From the NCBI RefSeq assembly GCF_004348825.1, contig NZ_SMJU01000008.1, positions 124,001 to 188,000 of the forward strand: DNA of 64,000 nt. Reading direction: 5' to 3'. A model generated the notes under the pieces. The model was not told the DNA's origin, searched no databases, and saw nothing but the letters and a program-made list of their open reading frames with translations. How positions within the stretch are numbered: the stretch's first letter is position 1; each line of letters begins with the position of its first letter. The position numbers were made by a program, and so were the translations under genes. Positions 1-9,246 of the stretch are shown piece after piece. Source of the DNA: Arundinibacter roseus. Its GTDB lineage: Bacteria > Bacteroidota > Bacteroidia > Cytophagales > Spirosomataceae.

Positions 1-327
1 TTGTTTGAAACTGTTTCCGGAGAATATTTTGTGGAGCATCGTACGGGTCGTTTTACGGTTTCCAAGTCACTTGCCGAACTCGAAAACGAATTGGATCCGC
101 AGCGATTTTTCAGGGGGAACCGAAATTATATTCTAAATCTGGATTTTTTCGACAGTTATTCTTATTGGGAAAAAGGCAAGTATATTTTATATAGTCGTAA
201 GTTACCAGGCAAACAGCTGATTATGCCTCGTGCCCGCATGCAAAGTTTCAAAGAGGCCCTCGAAAGCAACCGTTCCGCGGCTCCCGGACCAAAAGTTACG
301 CTCGCGGATCCCCAAGGAAACTCCTGA
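1..327 (+). CDS. LytTR-type DNA-binding domain, C-terminal part of a response regulator (5' truncated)
   Basis: The reading frame is open from the first base, so the gene starts before the window. The visible part matches a LytTR DNA-binding domain: an E-Y-F-V-E-H strand, a helix ending LDPQRFFRGNRNYILNL, which is the typical 'F-x-R-x-N-R-x-Y-I-x-N-L' core, and a final strand before a short disordered tail. Such domains usually follow a receiver domain and bind promoter direct repeats. The receiver cannot be seen here. The last 32 bases overlap tail-to-tail with the LuxR-type gene on the other strand. The family call is confident; the target genes are unknown. Confidence 0.8.
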   Translation: MFETVSGEYFVEHRTGRFTVSKSLAELENELDPQRFFRGNRNYILNLDFFDSYSYWEKGKYILYSRKLPGKQLIMPRARMQSFKEALESNRSAAPGPKVTLADPQGNS

Positions 328-988
328 TCCGCAATCCGTGGCGCAACAATTGCCTTCCGCTATCCAAAGAAAACTTTTGGGTAATATTTTGTTTATGATT
401 GGCCAACGTCCGGTAGCTCATGTTGAGCTGCTCGGCTACCTCGTGCCCGGTCAGGCCTTTGGTCAAATAGTATAGTACCTGCCGCTCGCGCTTGGTGAGC
501 GACTTGATGATCGCCAATGTCTCGCTATCTGCTTCATTAATTCCCAATTCCCGGATCAACTCCCGAAAGCAGGAGCTAAAATAAGTTGTGTCTCTACTCG
601 TCGATTGCAGGCAGCGATACAACTCTTCGAGCTGATCTTCGGCATGCAGGTAAGCACTAAACTTTGCTTCCAGCACTTTTGATATATCCTGTGTATCGTG
701 GGTATTCACATACAACACAACCTTCGGTACTTTTTTGAGTTCTCCCAAAGCGCTGATCAAACGTGATGCATCACCGATCAGTCCAACCTCAGTAATGACG
801 CAGGCTGGTTTTTTTGTCTGTATTTTACTTATCAAATCGTCGAGCTGAGAGGCACGCCCGACAACATCAAATCCTTCACTTTTCAGAAGGCTTCCCAATA
901 CTTCACAGGTAAATGGTTCTGACTTTGCAACAAGCACGGTGGCATCCGTTTTTCTTAATGACCACTTAGATTCCATTTCTTTTTTCAT
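296..988 (-). CDS. LuxR-family transcriptional regulator with degenerate (pseudo) receiver
   Basis: A 230-aa protein. Residues about 16-130 have the length and layout of a receiver domain. The C-terminus from residue 164 is a clear LuxR/GerE helix-turn-helix (LTKRERQVLYYL, then HEVAEQLNMSYRTLANH). The receiver looks unable to be phosphorylated in the usual way: the phospho-acceptor Asp is replaced by Glu67 (PACVITEVGL), and the acidic pair after the first strand is Lys22-Ser23. A permanently active, ligand-sensing or dimerisation role is therefore more likely than a two-component role. No histidine kinase is adjacent. Two copies of a 16-bp direct repeat lie upstream and may be its own operator. 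It overlaps the LytTR gene by 32 bp, tail to tail. Confidence 0.85.
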   Translation of the reverse strand: MKKEMESKWSLRKTDATVLVAKSEPFTCEVLGSLLKSEGFDVVGRASQLDDLISKIQTKKPACVITEVGLIGDASRLISALGELKKVPKVVLYVNTHDTQDISKVLEAKFSAYLHAEDQLEELYRCLQSTSRDTTYFSSCFRELIRELGINEADSETLAIIKSLTKRERQVLYYLTKGLTGHEVAEQLNMSYRTLANHKQNITQKFSLDSGRQLLRHGLRIRSFLGDPRA

Positions 989-1063
989 GATACAGACAGC
1001 AGTTAGTGCGCGAATTCTGGATCGAAAATAGAATGAGAATTTATACCATTATAATGATTTCCG

Positions 1064-1100
1064 GTGAAATCAACACTTTTGGCCGTGAAATCAACACTTT
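1064..1100 (-). repeat. Two 16-bp direct repeats upstream of the LuxR-type gene
   Basis: GTGAAATCAACACTTT occurs at 1064-1079 and again at 1085-1100, a 21-bp period or about two helical turns. On the strand of the LuxR-type gene the copies lie about 76-112 bp upstream of its start codon. The spacing suits cooperative binding of a dimeric regulator, but the regulator is not identified. Confidence 0.6.
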
Positions 1101-1139
1101 AATTTCGGCCCTAACTGCTTGTAAAGGCCATAATTACAA

Positions 1140-1167
1140 AAACCCGAAGGAAATGTCCTCCGGGTTT
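1140..1167 (-). terminator. Intrinsic terminator of the beta-propeller/GMC operon
   Basis: AAACCCGAAGGA (1140-1151) pairs with TCCTCCGGGTTT (1156-1167) around a 4-base loop, with one mismatch. Read on the minus strand it is followed by a run of T. It lies just past the stop of the propeller gene at 1191. Confidence 0.8.
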
Positions 1168-1190
1168 CTCAAAATGCACCTTGGTTTGGA

Positions 1191-2255
1191 TCAAGAAATC
1201 CGTTCCAGTTTCAATGGATAGGTTTTGCGGGCATTCCACTGACAGATGTAAATATTTTTGTCTGCATCAATGCACACATCATGGCAATGCATAAGGTCGT
1301 GATACTCCTGAACCATTACTTGCAGCTGACCGTTTCTGTACTCGGGTTTGGTACCACCGGGGTTCGAAATGACCTTATCATTTTTATCTAAAATCGTTAC
1401 GAAGCCAGAGTTTGGCGTTTGGTTGAGATACTTCAAACGAGACCAGCAAACTCCCGCATAAATATTTTCTCCATCCAATACGGGACGACACACAAAGGCT
1501 CCCGGCAAAAAAATTGAAGACAAATATTTTCCGTCCAGGCTAAAACGTTTGAAAGAATTATGAACCCTTGAGGTAACTAAAACCGTCGGATTTGATTTAT
1601 TTCTACTGTCAATTGCTACCCCGTGCGCGGTTGCAAACTGATGCTCTTCATCGCCGGGTCCACCAAATTTATCAATATATTCGCCCTCCTTGGTATACCG
1701 CAACACCCACTGCGAGCCATAGCCATCGGCAACGTAAATTGTACCATCCGGACCGATTGCGGTTTCAGTTGGTTTGAAATTCATTTCGGGTTTATAGGCA
1801 CCTACCTTCGATGGATGTTCGATGGTAAGCAGTACTTTACCTTTCATATCTGTTTTGAAAACTTTCCCCAGATTAGGATCGCAAATAAAGAGGAACTCTT
1901 CACCATTAGCATTCCAGAGCGTAAGGCCATGTCCCCCGGGATATTCGTGCCCCCAGCTTTCGAGCAATTTACCGGAACGATCATAGACCAGTATATTATT
2001 CTTTACTTCGTCGCCAATCATAATCAGCCTTCCTTTGCTATCCTGCACCATTTCGTGGCAGTTGTTGACGGGAAACTGAGACGAATCCAGATTTCCCCAC
2101 CCCTGCTGCACCCGGTACTTATGAGTTCCATGACCCACAATTTCACCATTGGCTTTTGGTTTGGCATTCAGGATATAGAAGGGCTTAAAGGTAAGTGCAG
2201 TGGCTGTTACAGCCGTTGACTTTAAAAAAAATCGGCGAGAAGACGTAAGATCCAT
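1191..2255 (-). CDS. Tat-exported NHL-repeat six-bladed beta-propeller protein
   Basis: A 354-aa protein with a twin-arginine signal near the start (SRRFFLK, residues 6-12), so it is probably exported folded. The rest shows repeated NHL-like blades: phrases such as 'D-S-K-G-R-L', 'G-P-D-G-T-I-Y-V-A-D-G-Y-G' and 'D-A-D-K-N-I-Y-I-C-Q-W' recur at blade spacing. Such propellers include 6-bladed lyases related to peptidylglycine amidating lyase, as well as pure binding proteins; no specific reaction can be assigned. It is last in a minus-strand operon with GMC, PSD1 and DUF1501 genes, which suggests a role with an extracytoplasmic sugar or polyol oxidation system. Confidence 0.75.
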   Translation of the reverse strand: MDLTSSRRFFLKSTAVTATALTFKPFYILNAKPKANGEIVGHGTHKYRVQQGWGNLDSSQFPVNNCHEMVQDSKGRLIMIGDEVKNNILVYDRSGKLLESWGHEYPGGHGLTLWNANGEEFLFICDPNLGKVFKTDMKGKVLLTIEHPSKVGAYKPEMNFKPTETAIGPDGTIYVADGYGSQWVLRYTKEGEYIDKFGGPGDEEHQFATAHGVAIDSRNKSNPTVLVTSRVHNSFKRFSLDGKYLSSIFLPGAFVCRPVLDGENIYAGVCWSRLKYLNQTPNSGFVTILDKNDKVISNPGGTKPEYRNGQLQVMVQEYHDLMHCHDVCIDADKNIYICQWNARKTYPLKLERIS

Positions 2256-2338
2256 GAGTTCAGATGATTGTTTTCAGATAGAAAGCGCAGGAAGGTTTAA
2301 ATTTACTAAGTCGTTTGTCAGGATCCCAATGCTGTTTT

Positions 2339-3808
2339 TCAAGCCAAAATTTCATTCACGATTTTGCCGTGCACATCCGTAAGCCGAAAGTTCCGACCTT
2401 GAAACGGGTAGGTTAATTTTTCGTGATCAAAACCCAGCTGATGTAAAATCGTCGCCTGCAAGTCGTGGACATGAACCTGATCCTTGACACCGTAGTACCC
2501 TATTTCGTCGGTTTCGCCAAAACTAAACCCTTTCTTGACACCGCCGCCCGCAACCCACATCGTGAATGCGTCCTTGTGATGGTCTCGTCCCTTGAACGGT
2601 GCTTTCTTGCCTCCGCGGTTTTCGGCCATCGGTGTTCGTCCAAATTCACCTCCCCAAACGAGCAGCGTATCGTCGAGCATGCCGCGTTGTTTCAGATCAA
2701 GCAGCAAGGCGGTAGTGGCCTGATCGGTTTCGCGGCAACGGTTTACGAAGCCGATTTCAAGTGCTTCGTTTTGATTACTTCCGTGCGTATCCCAGTCGGC
2801 ATGGTACAGCTGAATAAACCGCACGCCCCGCTCAGCCAATCGCCTTGCCAGCAGGCAGTTGTTAGCGTATGAATTCTGACCGGGCGTAGTTCCATACAAT
2901 TGGTGCATGTAGTCTGGTTCTTTGGTAATATCCATGGCCTCAGGAACGGTCGTTTGCATACGAAATGCAAGCTCATACTGCTCTATTCGGGCCATGATTT
3001 CGGGGTCGCCGATTTCCTGATGCTGCACCCTGTTAAGCTCAGAAATAGTTTTAATGGCTGCTTTTTTCAGATCCCGGGGCATTCCTTTGGGATCACCAAT
3101 GTACAGCACGGGATCTCCCTCCGAACGGCATTGTACCCCCTGAAACTGAGAAGGCAGAAAACCACTCCCCCAAATACTTTTTCCGGCACTGGGAATAGCA
3201 TCGCCAGATGCCAGAACGATAAAACCCGGTAAATTCTCATTGTCAGAACCCAATCCATACGTTACCCACGAGCCAAAACTCGGGCGTCCCGTTCGCGGAC
3301 TTCCTGTATGCATAAACAGCTGTGCGGGCGCATGATTAAACTCGTCGGTATGCATAGCCCGCAAAAACGTGACTTCATCAACTACCTGTTGGAAGTAAGG
3401 CATGTGATGCGACACCCAGCTGCCGGTTTGTCCATATTGTTCAAAATTGGCATATGGTCCCAGCATTTTGGGTGTGCCCACAATAAAGGCAAAGCGTTTT
3501 CCTTCCAGAAAAGACTTCGGGCAGTCCAGTCCGTCCAAATCTTTGAGCAGGGGTTTATTTTCAAATAACTCCAACTGCGATGGCGCACCCGACATGTGCA
3601 TAAAGATCACACGTTTGGCTTTTGGCGCAAAATGTCGGAGCTGCGAAAGCGTCTCATTCTGATTTTTTTCTCCTTTAAACACATCACAACCCATCATCAT
3701 TCCGCCAAGCGCCATAGCCCCCAAATGACCGATGCTTTGCTGCAAAAAGAAACGGCGGGTAGTGGTTTGCCGTTGTGTATGTTCGAGTTCTTTCAGAATT
3801 TTTTCCAT
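2339..3808 (-). CDS. Tat-exported DUF1501 protein (sulfatase/alkaline-phosphatase-like fold)
   Basis: A 489-aa protein with a twin-arginine motif TRRFFLQ at residues 17-23. The body shows typical DUF1501 landmarks: 'MHMSGAPSQLELF' near residue 70, 'FNHAPAQLFMHTGSPR' and 'GRPSFGSWVTYGLG', then late metal-site-like blocks 'WGGEFGRTPM' and 'GRDHHKDAFTMW'. DUF1501 proteins are related to metal-dependent sulfatases and are almost always encoded beside a PSD1/DUF1553 cytochrome protein, as here: that gene ends 46 bp upstream. Substrate unknown. The family call is strong, the enzymatic role inferred. Confidence 0.85.
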   Translation of the reverse strand: MEKILKELEHTQRQTTTRRFFLQQSIGHLGAMALGGMMMGCDVFKGEKNQNETLSQLRHFAPKAKRVIFMHMSGAPSQLELFENKPLLKDLDGLDCPKSFLEGKRFAFIVGTPKMLGPYANFEQYGQTGSWVSHHMPYFQQVVDEVTFLRAMHTDEFNHAPAQLFMHTGSPRTGRPSFGSWVTYGLGSDNENLPGFIVLASGDAIPSAGKSIWGSGFLPSQFQGVQCRSEGDPVLYIGDPKGMPRDLKKAAIKTISELNRVQHQEIGDPEIMARIEQYELAFRMQTTVPEAMDITKEPDYMHQLYGTTPGQNSYANNCLLARRLAERGVRFIQLYHADWDTHGSNQNEALEIGFVNRCRETDQATTALLLDLKQRGMLDDTLLVWGGEFGRTPMAENRGGKKAPFKGRDHHKDAFTMWVAGGGVKKGFSFGETDEIGYYGVKDQVHVHDLQATILHQLGFDHEKLTYPFQGRNFRLTDVHGKIVNEILA

Positions 3809-3854
3809 GAAATATCCTTTCGTCAGCGATTTTTAGTTCTTAACCTCCTATGGA

Positions 3855-6155
3855 TTACTCTTTTGTAACTACCTCATCCAGGTTCAGCATGACATTGGCA
3901 GTGGCCGACAAAGCTGCTAATTGAGCCGTTTTGGGCGCAGCCATGGTTAGGTAACTCCGTACATCTTCCGGGTGTTTTCTATAATGGTTGATGGAGGTAT
4001 AGTAATACTTTAAAAGCAACGACAAACGCTCCGAAGAAGGATAATGCCCGGTTAAACGAAAATACCCTTGCCGGATATTTTCAGTTGGTGCCAGCCCGGC
4101 ACTTCGGGCCATTTGTCCGGCTAGTCCCTGCGAAGCTTCCAGATATACCGGGTCATTCAGAGTGACGAGTGCCTGCAAGGGCGTATTGGTGCGGATTCTT
4201 CGCGAAACGCATAATTCCCGGCTCGGGGCATCAAAAGTGACAAATGACGGATAGGGACTGGACTTTCGCCAGTAGGTATACAACGCCCGGCGGTAACGGT
4301 TTTGGGTAGTATCTGTACGCCATTTGACCACATTCCGGATCACCTGCCAAACGCCATCCGGCTGAGGGGGCATCACGCTCGGGCCATACATTTTCTGCGA
4401 AAGTAGTCCGGCAGCCGTTAAAGCCTGATCGCGAACCTGTTCCGCCGAAAGTCGAACCCGCGGGCCTCGCGCTAACAAATAGTTGTAGGGGTCTTTTTCC
4501 TGTAAATCAGCACTTACCACCGAAGATTGCCGATACGTAGCCGAAAGTACAATATCTTTCAATAGTTTTTTTGTGCTCCATTGATGCTCATTCATAAATC
4601 GGAGAGCCAGCCAATCCAGCAATTCCGGATGAATGGGTTTGGCACCCTGCGTGCCAAAGTCTTCCAGAGTTTCTACCAAACCAATACCAAAAAGCTGCTC
4701 CCAAAACCGATTGACCATAACCCGGGCTGTGAGTGGATTTTGCGGACTTACCAGCCACTGCGCCAGCCCAAGCCTGTTTTTGGGATAGTCTTTGGGTAAA
4801 TTGGATAGCATTTTTGGGGTTTGCGGAAAAACTTCATCCCCATGAACCATCCAGTTGCCGCGCACAAACATAAAGGTTCGTCGGCTACTGTCTGCCGGGA
4901 GCTCCTGCATAATGGGCGTATTGGATGGTTTTATTGCATCAAGATCACGACATGCGTTTTTGTATTCCAAAGAGGCTGTATCTTTCAATGCACTAAATCG
5001 GGCGAGCGCCTGCGTAAAATCTGCTTTTTGTCTATCAGAAAGTACCCTCAGCGTTGGGCGGTCATCGGTCCGGTCGGTGTCTTGCGTTGTATTGAAAAAT
5101 GCCATTAATTGGTAGTACTCCTTGTGTGGAAACGGATCGTAGGGATGGCTGTGGCACTGTACGCAGGCGATTGTCGTGCCCTGCCAAACTTCCATAGTTG
5201 TATTAATCCGGTCCAGCACTGCTACTACCCGAAACTCCTCATCGTCCGTTCCACCTTCGTCGTTGGTGCTGGTATTGCGGTGAAATGCCGTCGCGATTAA
5301 TTGCTCTGTGGTAGGTTTTGGCAATAAATCACCCGCCAGCTGTTCAACCGTAAACTGGTCAAAAGGCATATCGGCATTAAACGCCGAGATAAGCCAATCG
5401 CGGTATTGCCAAATGTCCCGGTGACGATCTTTTTGATAGCCCTGTGAGTCACCGTAGCGGGCAAGATCCATCCAAAGTGCCGCCCATCGTTCCCCATAGC
5501 CTGGGGATTTCAGGAGATTGTCCACTACTTTTTCATAAGCATCATCTGATTCATCTTTTAAAAATGCGTCATACGCCTGCGCCGTAGGCGCAAGTCCGGT
5601 GAGATCGAGCGTTACTCGTCTCAGTAAAGTCGCACGATCAGCTTCTTCGGAAGGCGAGAGTCCTTCGTCATCTAACTTTTTATAAATAAATTGGTCAATC
5701 GGACTTTCGGGCCACCGGCTCCACACGGAGGGCGGGGTTATGGCTACGGGCAGGATGTAGGCCCAATGCGTTTCCCAGGATGCACCCTCTTTTACCCAAT
5801 TTGCAAGAAGCGCTATTTGTTCATCCGTGAGTGGCGGGGCTTTGAGCGGCATGCGCTCGTCGGGGTCATGATGACGCAGCCGGAGGATTAACTCACTTTG
5901 GTCAGGATAGCCCGGCACTATACAAGGCTTCCCCGACTTCCCTTTCGCCAAAGCGGACTCCCGATAGAGCAGGCTGATGCCACCTTGTTGTTTTACGCCT
6001 CCGTGACAACCGGTGCAGTTGGCATTCAGAATCGGGCGAATCTGCGTATTGAAGTCAACCCGGCTTTTGCCCCAATCGAGCCATGAAGTAAGTGTTGCAA
6101 GCACTACCCCACCGCCAATTAGCAGAAAAAAAACAAGTTTACCTTTTGCCAGCAT
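3855..6155 (-). CDS. PSD1 / planctomycete-type cytochrome c protein (DUF1549-DUF1553)
   Basis: A 766-aa protein with an N-terminal membrane anchor (residues about 6-24). A haem-binding motif CTGCH follows (Cys47, Cys50, His51) in the planctomycete cytochrome c domain. Next come a DUF1549 domain starting around residue 150 ('[10 protein letters not shown]') and a DUF1553 domain in the C-terminal half ('[20 protein letters not shown]', '[14 protein letters not shown]'). A second CxxCH (CVQCH, residues 331-335) sits inside DUF1549, so two haems are possible. The partner DUF1501 gene lies directly downstream and the GMC oxidoreductase directly upstream. Electron transfer from an extracytoplasmic oxidation is a reasonable inference. 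Confidence 0.85.
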   Translation of the reverse strand: MLAKGKLVFFLLIGGGVVLATLTSWLDWGKSRVDFNTQIRPILNANCTGCHGGVKQQGGISLLYRESALAKGKSGKPCIVPGYPDQSELILRLRHHDPDERMPLKAPPLTDEQIALLANWVKEGASWETHWAYILPVAITPPSVWSRWPESPIDQFIYKKLDDEGLSPSEEADRATLLRRVTLDLTGLAPTAQAYDAFLKDESDDAYEKVVDNLLKSPGYGERWAALWMDLARYGDSQGYQKDRHRDIWQYRDWLISAFNADMPFDQFTVEQLAGDLLPKPTTEQLIATAFHRNTSTNDEGGTDDEEFRVVAVLDRINTTMEVWQGTTIACVQCHSHPYDPFPHKEYYQLMAFFNTTQDTDRTDDRPTLRVLSDRQKADFTQALARFSALKDTASLEYKNACRDLDAIKPSNTPIMQELPADSSRRTFMFVRGNWMVHGDEVFPQTPKMLSNLPKDYPKNRLGLAQWLVSPQNPLTARVMVNRFWEQLFGIGLVETLEDFGTQGAKPIHPELLDWLALRFMNEHQWSTKKLLKDIVLSATYRQSSVVSADLQEKDPYNYLLARGPRVRLSAEQVRDQALTAAGLLSQKMYGPSVMPPQPDGVWQVIRNVVKWRTDTTQNRYRRALYTYWRKSSPYPSFVTFDAPSRELCVSRRIRTNTPLQALVTLNDPVYLEASQGLAGQMARSAGLAPTENIRQGYFRLTGHYPSSERLSLLLKYYYTSINHYRKHPEDVRSYLTMAAPKTAQLAALSATANVMLNLDEVVTKE

Positions 6156-6233
6156 AGGTATCGGCTTCGCCTGATTGAAAATTACAGTACCTTTTCTTTT
6201 GTCTCTTAAAGTGAATGATTTTTGAGATTTACC

Positions 6234-7928
6234 TTAAATATTCCCCTTTTTCATTTCCGAAACGGCATAGTCACATGCCCTTGCGGTGAGTGCCATGTAC
6301 GTCAGCGAGGGATTTACACAAGAAACCGAAGGCATGCAGGCTCCGTCCGTATTGAAAACATTGGCCACGGTATGCATCTGATTATGCTTGTTCAATAGCG
6401 ACTGTTTCGGGTCTGCTCCCATGCGGGCTGTGCCTACTTCATGAACCGTCGAGCGGGGCATTGGATCACCGAATGTCATCTTTACGTCCTTAAATCCTGC
6501 TTTTTCCAGCATTTCAATTCCCTGAACGACGGAATCTTTCGCCATTTTTAGTTCGTTTTCCTTCCATTCAAACTGAATTTCTGCCACGGGCATGCCATAT
6601 TTATCCTTCACATCCTGACTTAGTCTTACGAGATTGTCTTCATAGGGAAGCTGCTCGCCAAAGGAAGTTAACCCGAGTCCCCACGCATCGCCCGGCTGTG
6701 ACATACGTTCTTTGAGTTCAATTCCAAATCCGCTTCCGGCTCCTCCACGTCCTCTGCTTCCACTTCCCTGATAGTTGTAGCCCCGTAAAAAATCCGGGTG
6801 TTTTTCGTTCACATTTCTGAATCGGGGAATATAAATCCCGTTGGCACGCCGGCCAAAAACATATTTATCAGTAAAGCCCTCGTAGGTTCCGCGCACGCCC
6901 GCTTTGTGGTGAGTCATCAAGTTTTTACCCAATTGCCCGGAGTCATTTCCTAATCCGGTTGGGAAACGAGAGGAAATAGAATTGAGCATGATCATGGTAG
7001 AACTGATCGTACTTGCGTTCAGAAAAATCAACCGGGCGCTGTACTCGTAGGTCGTTCCGGTTTCGGCATCAAGGACCTCTACACCAGAGGCTTTCTGTTT
7101 TTGTTCGTCATACATAACTTTTGTTACGATGCTATGCGGACGCAAAGTCAGGTTTCCGGTCTTGACGGCTTCGGGCAATGTGGACGAATTGGTACTAAAA
7201 AAGCCACCAAATGGGCAGCCCCGTGAGCACATATCCCGAAACTGACATACACCACGGCCTTCTTTGGCCTCAGTTAAATGCGCCACCCGCCCGATGATCA
7301 TGCGGCGGTCGGGATAGTGCTTTACAATTTCGGCTGAGGTGTGCTTTTCGACACAGTTCATCTGCATGGGAGGCAAAAAAACGCTATCCGGCAACTGAGG
7401 CAGATTTTCTTTGCTCCCACTGATTCCCGCAAATTTCTCAGCATACGCATACCACGGTTCCAGTTCTTTATAGCGTATTGGCCAGTCGATACCTACTCCG
7501 TCACGGGCATTGGCCTCAAAATCCAGATCGCTGAGTCGGTAACATTGCCGTCCCCAAATGAGTGACCTGCCCCCTACCTGATGTCCTCGCGCCCATACAA
7601 ACAACTCATTTTTGGTTTGCACGTAGGGATTTTCAATTTCATCGACAAAAAAATGCTTATTTGTTGCATTTACACCATAATTCCGGGACTGAATAGAATA
7701 CCGAACCTCTTCCTCGGGAGTCAGACGGCCGGCATGCGGAATTTCCCAGGGCGCCTTCATGGCGGTGGGATAATCCGTAACGTGCTCTACGTTTCGGCCC
7801 CGTTCCAAAAGAAGTACTTTAAGCCCTTTTTTTGTAAGTTCCATGGCGGCCCAGCCTCCACTAATTCCAGAACCTACAACTATGGCATCGTAGGTATTTT
7901 GTTTTGCGGCTTTAAGGTTAAGGTTCAT
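6234..7928 (-). CDS. GMC-family FAD-dependent oxidoreductase
   Basis: A 564-aa protein with an N-terminal FAD-binding Rossmann motif (VVGSGISGGWAAMELTKKG, about residues 17-35) and the LLLERG acidic strand end. The C-terminal GMC_oxred_C block contains 'STVHEVGTARMG', with the probable catalytic histidine, and 'NVFNTDGACMP...NPSLTYMALTARACDYA'. A cluster of cysteines near residues 220-240 (GVCQFRDMCSRGCPFGG) resembles those in gluconate/fructose-dehydrogenase-like members, which pass electrons to cytochrome c. That fits the cytochrome-c protein encoded next. No small subunit and no twin-arginine signal is visible. It is the first gene of the minus-strand operon. The substrate is probably a sugar or polyol, but this is an inference. 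Confidence 0.88.
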   Translation of the reverse strand: MNLNLKAAKQNTYDAIVVGSGISGGWAAMELTKKGLKVLLLERGRNVEHVTDYPTAMKAPWEIPHAGRLTPEEEVRYSIQSRNYGVNATNKHFFVDEIENPYVQTKNELFVWARGHQVGGRSLIWGRQCYRLSDLDFEANARDGVGIDWPIRYKELEPWYAYAEKFAGISGSKENLPQLPDSVFLPPMQMNCVEKHTSAEIVKHYPDRRMIIGRVAHLTEAKEGRGVCQFRDMCSRGCPFGGFFSTNSSTLPEAVKTGNLTLRPHSIVTKVMYDEQKQKASGVEVLDAETGTTYEYSARLIFLNASTISSTMIMLNSISSRFPTGLGNDSGQLGKNLMTHHKAGVRGTYEGFTDKYVFGRRANGIYIPRFRNVNEKHPDFLRGYNYQGSGSRGRGGAGSGFGIELKERMSQPGDAWGLGLTSFGEQLPYEDNLVRLSQDVKDKYGMPVAEIQFEWKENELKMAKDSVVQGIEMLEKAGFKDVKMTFGDPMPRSTVHEVGTARMGADPKQSLLNKHNQMHTVANVFNTDGACMPSVSCVNPSLTYMALTARACDYAVSEMKKGNI

Positions 7929-8256
7929 TGACTAATAGTAAGATGTACAGATAAGAGTTTACAGGACGATCAGATACAAAAATGAGTTTATATTCAAGGA
8001 AAGACCACTCCTGCTGATAGACGACAATTTGGGTGGTTTTCCCTGCCCGGTTCGCTGTTCAGCAAGCATAGGTTATTCTTAACAGCTAATTTAGCAGGAG
8101 AATTGCACGGTTGAATTCTTTTTTATTCCAATTTTGGCAGGTTTCAAAGGAAACCCCCGCCTCTACAAGAACCCATAGTTTTTGAAATCCCAACACTATT
8201 TTTCCTTACATTTGAGCATACGTTATTTAACCAGTACATCTAATTGACCTGTCCTC
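7929..8256. promoter_or_regulatory. Divergent intergenic region between the GMC operon and pfkB-type gene
   Basis: About 330 bp without a gene. It must hold the promoters of the leftward GMC operon and the rightward sugar kinase. A Bacteroidota -7 box TACATTTG is present at 8207-8214 for the kinase, with a TTTG at 8181-8184 as a possible -33 element. No convincing box was found for the leftward operon. Confidence 0.5.
8207..8214 (+). promoter_or_regulatory. Bacteroidota -7 promoter box (TACATTTG) of the sugar kinase gene
   Basis: Exact match to TAnnTTTG, 43 bp before the ATG at 8257, with TTTG 22 bp further upstream. Confidence 0.55.
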
Positions 8257-9225
8257 ATGGCTACTAAAAGACCGATTGTAACACTGACAGTAAACCCAGC
8301 GGTAGACAAAAGCACTACTGTGGATCGTTTGGTTCCTGATGATAAATTGCGGTGCGAAAAACCGCAATTTGAAGCCGGGGGCGGAGGAATTAACGTAGCC
8401 AAGGCCATTCATCGGCTCGGTGGCGAGCCCATTGCGGTTTTTACAGCCGGAGGGCCTTCCGGTCAGCGACTGCAAGCGCTGGTAAAGGCGGAAAAAGTGG
8501 ATGTGCGCATTGTAGAAACCAAAGAATGGACGCGTGAGAATCTGAATATTGTTGAAACTACGACCTCCCTGCAATACCGATTCAGCATGCCCGGCACGCA
8601 GCTGATGCCTACCGAGATAGAAGCCATTATTGACACTCTGGAAGAAATTACCCCTTCGCCTTCGTTCATTATTGCGAGCGGCAGCCTTCCACCCGGTGTC
8701 CCCGCTGATTTTTATTGTCAAATTGCGACCTTAGCCAAGAGGCAGGGAGCGAAGTTCATTGCCGATACCTCCGGCGAATCACTCCGGTTGGCATGTCAGG
8801 CAGGAGTTTATTTGTTGAAGCCCAATATTAGCGAGCTCAGCCAGTTAATTGGTGTCGATAAACTCGAAATGGACGAGCTTGATGAAGCAGCCCGCGCACT
8901 GATCATTCGAAATAATTGTGAAATCGTCGTTATTTCTATGGGCGCAATGGGTGCCATGCTTGTTACGTCTGACTACGTTGAGCATATTCCGGCACCGCCT
9001 GTTACCAAGAAAAGTACCGTTGGTGCGGGCGACAGCATGGTTGCCGGTATGGTTTGGACACTATCGCAGGGAAAATCTATCCGCGAGGCTGTGCGCATGG
9101 GCGTAGCCTGTGGCTCCGCCGCTACGATGAATCCCGGAAGTGAACTTTTTAAAGTAAACGACGTGAACAGACTGCTCGATTGGCTCAATCGGTACGAGGT
9201 GCGGTATGCTTCGGCTATACGATAA
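8257..9225 (+). CDS. PfkB-family hexose-phosphate kinase (1-phosphofructokinase/6-phosphofructokinase type)
   Basis: A 322-aa protein, normal length for the 1-PFK/PfkB (LacC) subgroup. It starts with 'VTLTVNPAVDKSTTVDRL' and has the substrate-loop signature 'GGGGINVAKAIHRLGG' around residue 45. The catalytic/ATP motif 'TVGAGDSMVAGMVW' near residue 255 contains the GAGD base. These enzymes phosphorylate fructose 1-phosphate, fructose 6-phosphate or tagatose 6-phosphate; which one cannot be told from sequence alone. It is a single-gene transcription unit, with its own promoter and a terminator right after the stop. ATG at 8257 fits the family N-terminus. Confidence 0.85.
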   Translation: MATKRPIVTLTVNPAVDKSTTVDRLVPDDKLRCEKPQFEAGGGGINVAKAIHRLGGEPIAVFTAGGPSGQRLQALVKAEKVDVRIVETKEWTRENLNIVETTTSLQYRFSMPGTQLMPTEIEAIIDTLEEITPSPSFIIASGSLPPGVPADFYCQIATLAKRQGAKFIADTSGESLRLACQAGVYLLKPNISELSQLIGVDKLEMDELDEAARALIIRNNCEIVVISMGAMGAMLVTSDYVEHIPAPPVTKKSTVGAGDSMVAGMVWTLSQGKSIREAVRMGVACGSAATMNPGSELFKVNDVNRLLDWLNRYEVRYASAIR

Positions 9226-9246
9226 GCAGCAATAACCGTTGGCTTC

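Noticed and set aside
1006-1221. 71-codon plus-strand frame
   Set aside because: It runs through the direct repeats and the terminator hairpin and into the end of the propeller gene, with no family resemblance.
1623-2219. 198-codon plus-strand frame antisense to the propeller gene
   Set aside because: It is a mirror of a well-supported gene, with no domain pattern.
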